Assembly: GCA_022575985.1 (NCBI GenBank)
Contig: JAKSXM010000231.1
Location: 20,684,501-20,748,500, forward strand
Direction: 5' to 3'
DNA: 64,000 bases
DNA from: Anagrus nilaparvatae
Taxonomy: Eukaryota > Arthropoda > Insecta > Hymenoptera > Mymaridae
The notes beneath the pieces were generated by a model that was not told the origin of the DNA, made no database searches, and saw only the letters and a list, made by a program, of their open reading frames with translations. A program made the position numbers and the translations under genes. Shown one piece after another: positions 1 to 10,649 of the stretch. How positions within the stretch are numbered: position 1 is the first letter of the stretch; every line of letters begins with the position of its first letter.

Positions 1-1
1 T

Positions 2-3000
2 CTACAATTCTTTTCTAGTTACTTCTTCTTCTTCTTCATCATCTTCTTCTTCATCATCTTCTTCTTCTTCTTCATCTTTTTCTTCTTCTTCTTCGTCATC
101 GTCATCGTCATCGTCATCCGAAGATTCTACTAAATGCTCATATTCTTCAATCGTATCATACTTCAAATCCTTAATACGCTGGATAAACTTCATTGCAGCT
201 TTTTCACATTTAGCTTTACTTACTTCCTTTTCGCATCCTTCATGTACAGCTTCTGCAAATTTATTATTTAAATTAATCAAACAAAATAAAGTAGTTAATA
301 TATTGAAAGTTTAATTTACCTATCACGGCTTTGGTTATTCCTAGGTTATAGAATGGCAACTTTGCTGGGGGTTTCCTCCACCTCCCGGTCCATGAATACC
401 TATCAGCTAACAAAAACTGTGCAATTACATTTCTAAAACACCGTAGCGTCATTATTGTGTATCTTAGCCCTGCAGAATCATTTTTTAACCAGTTTTTCTG
501 AAAAAGCAACAAAGAATTAAGGTAAATTAGTTATCGTACTAATATCGAAAACTTGCAGTTAAAAGTTATATCTGAATTTACACCCTTAGTCTTGATTTAA
601 CCCAAAGAATTTTAAATACAAAAAATTACATAGTTTAATAAAATTAGAAAAACGGCAAAACAATTTCTTTTTCAACAATATAAAATTAAGATCATGCTTC
701 AATCTCGTTATTTTTGATGCCACTAAACTTGAACAAAAAAAAATACTATGATAAATTGAATTTGAAAATAAATTTAAAATTGATCTACTCCAGTCAAAAT
801 ACGGGGGGGGGGGGGGGTTGCATTTTCTCTGGCGAACACGAGATTTGCTCTACTTTAGGTTTTTTGGGTCACTGAACACGAAAATCTGGGTCATTTCGTA
901 AAGAAATGGGAGCTTCACCCTTAAATGTGCAAAAACTACCCCCAAAAAGGTTTTTTTTACATATTCGCACTTTGAGCGCTCAGATTTGCACCATATAGGT
1001 TTCTTGGGTCTCTAATCAATAATTTTAATTTATTTTTCATAAATAATTTAAAATTTTACCCCTAAATTCGCTAAAACTACCCACGAAAAAGGGTTGTTTT
1101 TGATACTTTCGTACTTTTAGCATCCAGGATATGCCCAAATACGTTTTTTGGGTCGCTAATCAAGAACTTCGATCTCTTTTTCATAAATAATCAATATTTC
1201 ACCACAAAAAAGTAGTCCGAATTCTTGAATAGCGACAAAAACCTATATGGGCATATCCTGGACGCTCAAAGTGCGAAAATGGCAAAGACATCTTTCAGGG
1301 GTAGTTTTAGCTATTTAAAGGATAAAATATTGATTATTTATGAAAAAAAATTCGAAATACTTGATCAGTGACCCAAAAAACCCGTATGGTGCAAATCTGA
1401 GAGCTCAAAGTGCCAATATGTAAAAGAAAACCTTTTTTGGGTGTAGTTTTTGCAAATTTAAGGGTGAAGCCCCAATTTCTTTACGAAATGACCCCGACTT
1501 TCGTGTTCAGCGACCCAAAAAACCTATAGTAGAGCAAATCTCGTGTTCGCCAGTGAAAGTACAACCAAACCCGTATTTTGACTGGAGTCATCTACTTAAG
1601 CTTCATTTCAATTTGAAAATTTAAAATTATATAAATTATTTTATTTACTTGATCCACATTTTATTTATGGGTCGTTTACCTAAATGTATTTTTGTAAATT
1701 TTTTTTTTTTGTAAATTAATTCATGTATGTCTTAAGAGTACGTAAACAATTTTTTTTTTTAATTCCCCTTTGAAGTGTATTTTTTAGCCTATTTTACGCG
1801 CGCTGTGAAACGCGTTTTTTTCAAATTTAACGGTATGGCTCTATTATTATCTTACGCGTCTTGTAACTATTGTTAATTAGTTAAAAATTATGTCGGGACT
1901 GGTCACTGATAGAAATTATGAACAAATTTTGCTAATATTCGCGATTGTTTATAACGCCAAATTTAGCCGCGTCGAAATGGTAAAAAAAACTTATAACCGG
2001 TTTGTGTACACACAACCAAAATGCATGGAACATGTTTACTTACATCTGTAATCTTAACAGCATAGACACACAAAAAACAATACAATTTCCTATTTTTATA
2101 ATTTGTAATTATCACCTTTACTAAATGTTAAGATTCTAAACCCAAACTATTATGATTTCCTAAACGCGTATTATTCTAGGTCCCTAAATCAAAAAAATTT
2201 TCTAAGTCCCTAAACCCAAATTATTTTGGGTCCCAAAATTGAAATTATTCCAAGTCCCATTTGACCCCCCCCCCTTAAATGGGACAAATTTCACCCCCCC
2301 CCTTAAATGGGACAAATTTGACCACCCCCCTTAAATGGGACATATTTGAGCACCCCCCTTAAATGGGACAAATTTGACCCCCCCCCCCCCCTTAATTTTC
2401 AAATTCCGAAGTACCCCCTCCCTATAAACATGTTCCATGTTAATAGTTTATCGGTCCAGCAGCAGGGGTAAAATAAGTTACAAGTTCAGTCCAAAAAGCA
2501 GAACTTTATAGCTCTATAATCACCCTTATAATCACTGATAACTTGTAAGTATAAAAAAAAAATGTTTTGTTAAATTTGTTAAGAAAAAAAAAAATTTTTT
2601 TCTTTTTTAAAAAACCACGTTTTTACATTTTCTAAATAAGATTTAACTAAAACTACGTGACTGATTTTAATTTTTTTTTTCTCTAAATAATAAAAAAAAA
2701 AAAATAATTTAATAACTAAAATTACCGAAAAAATTATTCCAAAACTTTAAAGCCATTTTACTCGTCTTTGAAAAAATTGTACACGATTGCGCGATAACTT
2801 CTGCACAGATTTACTTTAAACTTACTAAGCAACTCAATAAATGTACTAATTTGGGGATGACGTCGAGTTTTTTTTTATGTTTTCAAAAAGTTTTTACAGC
2901 TGCTTTTGTCCGAAAATTATAGGCTCATAAATAAGTATAATTTTTGGCGAAATGTTAGTAACAAACGTGAACGACCCCTTATGGACATATGCATTTGTAA

Positions 3001-6000
3001 AAAGAACTATACTTACAAATTGTATTTTTACTTTCTTCCTTCGAACGTAGTCATCAAAATTTAAAAAATCTTCTTGCTTTTTTAAAGGAAATTTAGGAAG
3101 TAAAGGATATCTATTTTTTTCTTTTGATGGATAAGATTTTTTTAGTTCCTTCACCGTTTGCCTAAGATCAATAACGCTTCTCATGATCACTTTGTTTTGC
3201 TGTATTATTTTTTCTTTTTTTCCACCTTTTTTCTTTATAATTTTTTCAACACCTGAAGCTGAAAAATAAATTAGCAAATGTGTTACATAGACTTTTAGAA
3301 TATTATTAAAAATTTTTCAAACGCTTTAATTAATATACTTTAAAAATTTTTCCAAACCAACAGATAAAAACGTTACTAAACTCGTTTAAAAATTTATAAA
3401 ATATGGTAAATAGAAAAATACTCGGAAAAATATACTATTTTCCTGTAATTGACGTACACCAAGCTTATAGATTTTTATTTTACAATTCATTGCTTTTTGT
3501 TTTGTTCTTTTTCTAAATTTTTTCATTTAGTATTTTATTTAGTATTTCTATTTAATTTTAAATATTTATAAATAAGCGACTTAAAATTTTTATACATTAA
3601 GACTATATTTTACAAAAACTAACTCTAATAAAAATTAGGCTTCGTGAGATTTGAATTAAAATTACCTTTTGTATTTTTATTTTCTTTATTTTTATTAAGT
3701 TGATTTTTATTTGCCAACTTAACCTTTTTAGTATTTTTATTTGCAGCTGATCCACTTATAGGCATCAAATTTGAATTCTGAGGGGTCTTAGTTTTTAATG
3801 GTGATCTGGTATCTGACTCATCTGAAAAAATTGCCGAAAGCATTATAATCAACTAAATTTATTTTAGATCGCCGTATACTATCCTTGGTTTCGCATTATA
3901 TGGTAATTTACGTGCGATCTGGAACATTCTTTTTTTTTGGCTCGGTTATATGACATAATATTAAATTAAAAAAATTTGTTGATTAGACATTGAGGGGCAA
4001 CTGCACAGTGGGCAAAAAAACGGACAAACAAATATCAGCTACAGGTTTTTTGATAAAAAAAAGTAAATTAAGGATTGCCTGTACGAAGTCGTTTTATTTT
4101 ATTGAAATGGTAGACGAAGTGTTAAAAAAAAAATCTTAAACTTGTTTCCTTACGCGATACAGCTGCTCCTGATCAAAAAAATTAATACCTTTTTTTATTA
4201 GAGAAAGAAAATGATTTTTAGGATTATATGGTTATGGTTGATCGCCTAATTTAGGCCATTTTTTAATTATGCCATTCCTTTGAATTTACTCCTAAATAAC
4301 CACTAAAGGACCTTCTTTTTGTGACAAAAATTTTATTTAAATACATGGCTTCAATTTTTTTTGGCATCCATAAACGTTAAATTAATTTTACTAAAAAAGC
4401 AGATTTTCAAAATAATGCCGTGGCTTAGGATCAACTCTAAAACACTTCCGGTTAATTGCATTTTTTTAGTAATTTCAATACCTTTCAAATGCAATCCTAA
4501 AATTTAAAATCCATCGATTGGAACTGGAGAAATTTTTATTTTAGTGGTAGTTGTTTTTGAAAAATAAGGCTCTTTTAGGACCTAGAAACGGTCGTTTTTT
4601 GGCCCCATAAGGTGCTGGAGGGCTAACATTTTATGGTTTTTAACCATAAAATCCTAAAAAAGACAATTTTTTATTTAAAAAAAATTAATTTTTTTGATCG
4701 TAAACAGTCGCATCACGTAAGGAAACTAGTTTAAGGTTGATCGCTAGACAATTAAAATTACGGTATTTTGACAGAGTATTTTTCGTTAAAGGTCAAATTA
4801 AAAAAAAGTACGACGTTGCATCGTGTTTGTAGGCGCGCGTTCTTATTTACATATTTATTAATATTATATTATGCGTATATTTTAAACAGCGACGTTTTCA
4901 GGTTAAATTTTTCATCGGTTTTTTATTTTTTCTAATGAAAATATCTTGGAGCTTTGTATCTCCTAAATTAAAACGAAATTTTTTTAAAAATATTATTTTT
5001 ATGTGTATTATTATAATATAAAGCCCCTATAAAAATTTTATCGACTTCTATTGTCGTCAAAATAGCTTGTGATTATACTTAAAATATATTATTTTTTAAT
5101 ATGCCGTCTACCATTTTAATAAAATTAAACTACTTCGTGCAAGCATTCCGTAATTAACTTTTTTTTTCCAAAAACTCCCGGGCTGTTTTTTTTGTCCTTT
5201 TCTTAGTTTTATTGTCCCACTGTGAACCTTGCTTTTCAAAATGTATGATTTATATTTACGTATTTAATATTTAATTAATCAATTTTTGATGAATATATTA
5301 TTTATTAATGATAAATTTTGGTTATAAAATAACAGTTTTCCCCTCTACATACTTTTTAAAATTTAATTACAATTTTAATTTTTTCTCACAGTGTAACCGA
5401 ACAGTTTCATGATAAATAAAATGATTTTAAAAGCTGCGTAAATTAGATAGTTATAAATAATTACAATTTATATAAATAAAAATTACCAATTTTATTATTT
5501 TTTTTTCCATGATCTAAAGCATCAACCAATTCAGATGACTCCTTATCTGGATTATCTGAATAAAAATAAGTTTAAAAATTATTTTATGGAATTTACTTTT
5601 GTTTAGTACAAATAATTAGAATTTTTTTTAGAGGTAAGTACCTTTTTCTTTATTATTATTTTCAACATTACTTTTTTCTTTTTGCTTTGATGATTGGGAA
5701 CATGTACCACTGGATGTACCTAAAGAAAACAAAAACCGATTATTAAATCTTTAAATTTATAAACAACTTCTTTGTTAATATATTATTTTTTCAAATGCAA
5801 TTTTTTTTATTTAAAGTAAGTGAATATTTATTGCTTTTTATAATTTTACTCGTAAAGTACCTTTTTGCTCAAATTTTTTTTAGGTACAAATATTTTTTAT
5901 GATAGTAGACATTTTACCTTGCTTTGGATTATTTCCTGGTGGACCAACATATTCTACATCAGAAGTGCTCTTAAGGAGTTGGTATGCTTTTTCTCCATCC

Positions 6001-7390
6001 GAATCTGTACTATCATCAGAATCAGTTACAACAAGCTTAACTGACTTTTTTCTATGTTGTTTACTTCTTTTTGGAGTCTTTTTAGATTTGGTTTTTTTAT
6101 TGCTTTTATCATCATCAGATAATTCATAGTCTGAAAATTATTTAAAAAAATTTTTAAATTATTTATTAAATGTTACTTAAATTTAATTTTATCTTTACTT
6201 TTTTTAATTCTTTACTTTTTACCCGTGAAAATATGGATAGTTATTTTTTGTTTTAATCAATTTATAATGAAAACTTTAAACATTGTATACTGTACGGTTT
6301 AAAAAATCAAATTAATTACCACAGCATTTGGTATAATGAAAGCAAATGTGTATTTGTTTGTATTAAGCTACTGGAGTTTATTAAGTTATATGAAAAAAAA
6401 AAAATCTGAATTACTTACATTATAAGGAGTATATTAAGCTAAGAGAAATGGCTTGAGTAAATAACTCGGATTTTTTTTTCATTCATACAAGTAATCAGTT
6501 TCATTTAAGGAGGTTTATCCATTGAAAAAATAATGAACTTGAATCAACTTTTTTTTACCTTTGTTGCTGGTTTCGCTAATTTTTAATGAATAAAATAAAA
6601 CTGGGCTTTTAATTTAACATAGCAGAGCCCCCCCCCCCCCTCCAGGTTTTACTAGTACATAATAAAAATCACGTAACATAACGAAAAAGCTCATTTTTTT
6701 ATTTTTTATAATACTATCAGACTTTTTGTAATAACCTTGGATTATTAATAATTTCTTATAATTTTATTTTAAATTATACCTTTCAAAATAAATATCAAAA
6801 AATAAAGGTTATATCTGTAATTGTAATTCCTACGAAAATGTAGAATCGATAGGTACACCTCCTTAAAAATCTGTAGAATATTTTAATTTCTTTTAAGTAA
6901 AGTAGTCCCTGACAAGAAAATTTTTTGTTTAATTGTTTGAAATATAACATACCGGTTTTTGTTTTAGATGATTTAGGGTACAAAAAATCTTTTTGTTTAT
7001 TAAGTTTCCTTTTCCTTGGTTGTAATGATTTTTTTTCTGCAAGCGCTTTGTTTTTAGCTTCGCTATCGAGCCCAGTATCTATTCCAGATAATTCTTTCAA
7101 AGCAGCAAATGCCTCTTCATAGGTCTCTGTACAAAGAAAAAAAAATATGTTTAAGAAATTTATTTTAAGAAACTTGATAAGAAAAGCATACTTACTATAT
7201 GGACCATGAAAATCCTCAGCATCATAAACGGAAACACCTATTGTGCTCAAGTTTGTTGTCAAAATAGCTTTTTTTGATAACTTTTTTTTTGGAATCGTTA
7301 CAAGCATTTTATCGACATCAAACCATGTACATGCAATGACTTGACTTAATTTTTGTACTCCTTCACTAAAATACGCTATTCCAAATGCAC
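2..7390 (-). CDS. DUF4806-family multi-exon gene (first exon not found)
   Basis: Nine exons are supported by GT/AG signals and matching phases: 7390-7196, 7126-6953, 6130-5918, 5719-5642, 5555-5487, 3821-3666, 3258-3017, 497-320 and 252-2, ending in a TAG at the window edge. Split codons rebuild cleanly, for example G|AA between the last two exons. About 518 residues are visible. The first visible exon (GAFGIAYFSEG..., with TWF) resembles the N-terminal module of arthropod DUF4806 proteins. A basic/acidic low-complexity middle follows. The DUF4806-like region spans the last three exons (FPLKKQEDFLNFDDY, then ADRYSWTGRW). The C-terminus is a run of Asp and Glu. Function is unknown; many family members are multicopy and may be transposon-derived (inference). 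The first visible exon starts in phase 1, so an upstream start exon is missing. Introns contain foldback repeats. Family assignment rests on remembered motif resemblance. Confidence 0.72.
787..1588. mobile_element. ~800-bp foldback element in intron
   Basis: The ends are inverted copies (ACTCCAGTCAAAATACGGG at the left, its complement at the right). The two halves remain recognisably complementary along their length, folding near position 1190. The left arm holds a run of 15 G at 803-817 that the right arm lacks. No ORF. It lies in the intron between the 3258-3017 and 497-320 exons of the DUF4806 gene. A clear target duplication was not found, although ATCT lies close outside both ends. Confidence 0.7.
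2024..2439. repeat. Candidate MITE with perfect 15-bp inverted ends
   Basis: CATGGAACATGTTTA at 2024-2038 recurs inverted at 2425-2439. The interior contains runs of the type GGTCCCTAAA followed by a 28-bp minisatellite. No target-site duplication is evident, so the mobile nature is inferred only from the inverted ends. Confidence 0.4.
2275..2390. repeat. 28-bp C-rich minisatellite, four units
   Basis: TTAAATGGGACAAATTTGA recurs at 2275, 2303, 2331 and 2359, an exact 28-bp spacing. Units are separated by C6-C13 runs. It sits inside the inverted-repeat pair at 2024-2439, in an intron. Confidence 0.85.
4004..5224. mobile_element. TIR/foldback element in intron (CACAGTGGG ends)
   Basis: The ends read CACAGTGGGC and GTCCCACTGTG. 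Subterminal blocks are also inverted (4073-4117 against 5105-5150). A second inner inverted pair lies at about 4124-4195 against 4680-4742. There is no ORF, so this is a non-autonomous DNA element or foldback. It lies between the 5555-5487 and 3821-3666 exons of the DUF4806 gene. No convincing target duplication was found. Confidence 0.65.
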
Positions 7391-7614
7391 CTAGAATGAA
7401 ATAATACATTATTATTTGCCATAATTTATTAACGATTAAATATATATTTTTTAACACAATATTAATTCAATTCAATAGTTATTTATTTAAATAATTACAG
7501 AAATATTTTTTCAAGAAAATAAATGATATGCTGAATAAGTTGATCAGCAAAAAAATTCAAAAATGTTAAAAATTAATAAATATTTGTAATTTAAATATAA
7601 GCATATACTACTAA

Positions 7615-8054
7615 AGGTATTATACAGGTTGAAAAAAATGATAACAGAGATTAATTAAATAGAATAATTATTAAAATTTAAACATTTTCAAACTTAAATA
7701 AACTTTATTTTACCCTTTTTATAGCAAAAACTTTTTTTTAATTAAGAAATAAAAATCCGAGCTTTAACATTGATCTTACGGGAGCTTTGAGCTTATTTTG
7801 AAGCTTTGAAAAAATATAAAAATGTTGACACTGGAGATTAAAATTAGTATGAAATGATAAATAAATGATCAAAGATTAAATTTCCAATTATTTTGCGCAC
7901 CTTATGGACTTTAATTTTAAATAAATGAATAAAAACTACGTAAATAACCTGAAATTATACTAATACATATATGATGTCACATATGTATGTAGCGTCGATA
8001 ATTTAGAATGCGATAAAAAAAAATTATTTTTGTTTGTCCAACCAGCATAAGACC
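7615..8054. mobile_element. Diverged relative of the 18.16-kb TTAA MITE
   Basis: The segment aligns by eye along much of its length with 18162-18592. The best-preserved part is the block with ACGTAAATAACCT... and GTAGCGTCGATAATT. The right end is followed by TTAA; the left boundary is degraded. It fills most of the gap between the DUF4806 exons and the transposase ORF. Confidence 0.6.
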
Positions 8055-8412
8055 TTAAACAATATTTTCAGAAATTCTGCTTTTTTTTTTAAACAATTTT
8101 TTATACTTTTTTTGAAACATGTGTCATAAAGTTCTTCACAAAATTATCTGGAAAAAAGGTTTATTCTTGATTCTTGTATACCATAATTAAAATAAAAATA
8201 AACAAGTTTTTTAATAAAAAAGATTTATATTTTATTATATTTTATTTATATTATTTTACATCCTTAATGGCTTAATAATACCAAAAGCATTCGTTAGAAA
8301 TACTTTTAAAAATAAATTTGATTATAAAAATACAATATATTTAGTTTATAATTAGGTGCAATTTATACACTATCAAACTCTTAATTATTTTTTTTAATTT
8401 TGTATATTTAAT

Positions 8413-10566
8413 TTAACAAAAGTGCAAAAGTTTTGATGCATAGAAAATATCATTATAAATAAAAAGCATTACTTTTGCTTGAATGTCCTTTACTTCAAAA
8501 ACTTCTAGTTTATTTGATAATTTTGACAGAATACAAATATTTAGCATAGTAGAATCAACAGGATATCCACTAAAACCTTCAGCTTTTTCAAATCTACTAC
8601 CTATAATTATAGGGTTTCCATTTTTTTTTCCTATGCCTGATATAACTACATATACATTATTTTTTAAGATACAACAATTATTTGGTGAATCTATACTGAA
8701 TTCTACTGAAGGTAATATCAGTCTTTTATGAGCTTGTTCACAATCGAGGGGTAAACTTCTTTTTACATAATTTTTCAAAGTAGGAACTCGTACTCTTTGC
8801 TTTCTCTTTGGGCAGCATCCTTCATGAAGTCTTCTATGCAGTTGTTGTAAAGGCTTATTTCGCTTTCTTAAAATTCTTTTTAAAAACTGCATGTAGTTTT
8901 CAAAAGGGAACGCACTAAAAGAATCAAGTGGACCATCATTATTAAGACATTCTTTTGCTAAATGTTTTAAACAATGTAAATTTATGGTAAAGTATTCTTT
9001 TCCATAATTTTCAGCAAACTCATTAACAAAATCTTTGAGTAAATCTTCAGCAACTTTGTTATTTAATTTATAATGCACAGGGTCACAAAGCAACCTAATA
9101 GCACAGCTAAGCTTATTAAAGTGTTTATAAAGTTTTTTTGGTAAAATTTTTTTTAATATAATAGGACCTGCATACAAAAGAAAATACCGAAGAACTGTTG
9201 CTTTCCAACGACCGATTTCTGATAATAACTGTGGTTTCCTATTAAATTCTTTTGGTAAGAACTTGCCAAAAATAATAAATGCGTTGGAAACAATTTGCAT
9301 TGCTCTGGAACCAAGTATTGGTTTAATTCCTTTTTTTTTATCGCCTCTAAACCATATAATAAGTAATAAACGCATAACGCCTAAACAGACAGCATGCATG
9401 TAGTCTATGGGGAAACTTTTTACCATATCTAACTCTTTTATATCTTCAAATGGAGATTTTCCATGATGATGCTGTGGCTGCTTTCTGTCACGAAAACTTT
9501 TGTCTGTTCTTAATTCGGCATCATCAATAAATATTGTTTTTTTAGCAAAACGTTCTCCTTCGATTTCACATTTATCACACCCAAAATATCCTGTATAGTA
9601 TTTTGTGCATAAGCACATACATCTTGCTGGTATATCACAAATTATCCGGCAAACATTAAATTTACGATTTACTCCATTATAAAGAAAATTATTTTGTTTT
9701 AACTCTCTGCATTCCGCTACCAGCTGATCTAAAAATGGCGAAGCATTTTCGGGATCATGAGCTCCGTAATAAGCACCCATTACAAAAGGAGGTATTTCAT
9801 CATTACCTTTTATCTTGCCAATTATAGGCCAAAGTTTTTGATTGCTACTCTTACTCAAAGGCACACCATCTATCCCAATATCAAGATTTATTTTTTTATC
9901 TAATGGAAATTTTTTAAGGATGCCAGTAAGGGCTTCTTTTATTCCAAAATGAAAATATTCACCCTCATCGCAAGGTACTGTAGGCGTTGTCTTTGGAGTT
10001 CCAAGTAAAGTTCGCCTATCGCGAGGAAGTTCTTTGTGTCCTATATCGATAAGAATCTGTAAAAGTTCTGCAGTTAGTTCAGTTGTTAATTTTTGTGCTA
10101 ACACCTTCAATTTCTCTTTTAGTGGACAATTTTCAGAAACCTCACATTTTTCTGTGTTAACTGCTTCATCAGAATCAAATTGTACAGCGAATTCATCTGA
10201 TTCATCGCTATCTGTTGAACCATTACTGGAACAACTACTGTCTTCATCGCTATCGCTGCTTCCTTCCTCGCAATCATAAAAAGAAGTGTACATAGCTTGT
10301 AAAGCATCTTCTAATTGTCTTATGTTTTCAGTAACATTTACTATATCTGATTTTTTTGCCTGATCTTCAATAACGTCCATTAAATTTTCATTAGTATGTT
10401 CAATGTTTTTTCCCTGAGTAAGTAATTTTTCATCTTCAGTGTCTTCAAAATCCTCATATTCCATGTCTTCTTCTGAATCAACATTTTCTAGTTCTCGCTC
10501 ATATTGCATTTTCGTTATTCTACGTTTATGGCTACTATGGCACTCAGAGTATGGTTTTCTAGACAT
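8413..10566 (-). CDS. Tnp2/DUF4218-like (EnSpm/CACTA-like) transposase, intact ORF
   Basis: A 717-codon uninterrupted ORF. Residues ~20-135 are acidic and serine-rich. The core resembles animal transposase-domain proteins related to Tnp2: IGIDGVPLSKSS (candidate first catalytic Asp, ~residue 228), CDIPAR followed by the zinc-binding-like GYFGCDKCEIEGE, FPIDYMHAVCLGVMRLLL (candidate Asp), and a DUF4218-like C-terminal region with FPFENYMQFLKRILRKRNKPL (candidate Glu). The expected role is DNA cut-and-paste transposition. The absence of stops suggests recent activity or domestication. It is on the same strand as, and 1 kb upstream of, the DUF4806 gene. The start is the first ATG after an upstream stop. 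Superfamily placement is from architecture only. Confidence 0.72.
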   Translation of the reverse strand: MSRKPYSECHSSHKRRITKMQYERELENVDSEEDMEYEDFEDTEDEKLLTQGKNIEHTNENLMDVIEDQAKKSDIVNVTENIRQLEDALQAMYTSFYDCEEGSSDSDEDSSCSSNGSTDSDESDEFAVQFDSDEAVNTEKCEVSENCPLKEKLKVLAQKLTTELTAELLQILIDIGHKELPRDRRTLLGTPKTTPTVPCDEGEYFHFGIKEALTGILKKFPLDKKINLDIGIDGVPLSKSSNQKLWPIIGKIKGNDEIPPFVMGAYYGAHDPENASPFLDQLVAECRELKQNNFLYNGVNRKFNVCRIICDIPARCMCLCTKYYTGYFGCDKCEIEGERFAKKTIFIDDAELRTDKSFRDRKQPQHHHGKSPFEDIKELDMVKSFPIDYMHAVCLGVMRLLLIIWFRGDKKKGIKPILGSRAMQIVSNAFIIFGKFLPKEFNRKPQLLSEIGRWKATVLRYFLLYAGPIILKKILPKKLYKHFNKLSCAIRLLCDPVHYKLNNKVAEDLLKDFVNEFAENYGKEYFTINLHCLKHLAKECLNNDGPLDSFSAFPFENYMQFLKRILRKRNKPLQQLHRRLHEGCCPKRKQRVRVPTLKNYVKRSLPLDCEQAHKRLILPSVEFSIDSPNNCCILKNNVYVVISGIGKKNGNPIIIGSRFEKAEGFSGYPVDSTMLNICILSKLSNKLEVFEVKDIQAKVMLFIYNDIFYASKLLHFC

Positions 10567-10649
10567 CTGTTTAAAAAAAAAAAAAATTTTTTTGCAAACA
10601 TTGTTTTTTATTTTTTTTCTGTCATATACCGTTTAAAGTGCATTTTTCT

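Noticed and set aside
5899..6129. 76-codon plus-strand ORF
   Set aside because: Antisense shadow of the DUF4806 exon 6130-5918, whose splice sites and phase fit its neighbours.
8483..8731. Plus-strand ORF over the transposase
   Set aside because: Antisense shadow; no domain and no independent signals.
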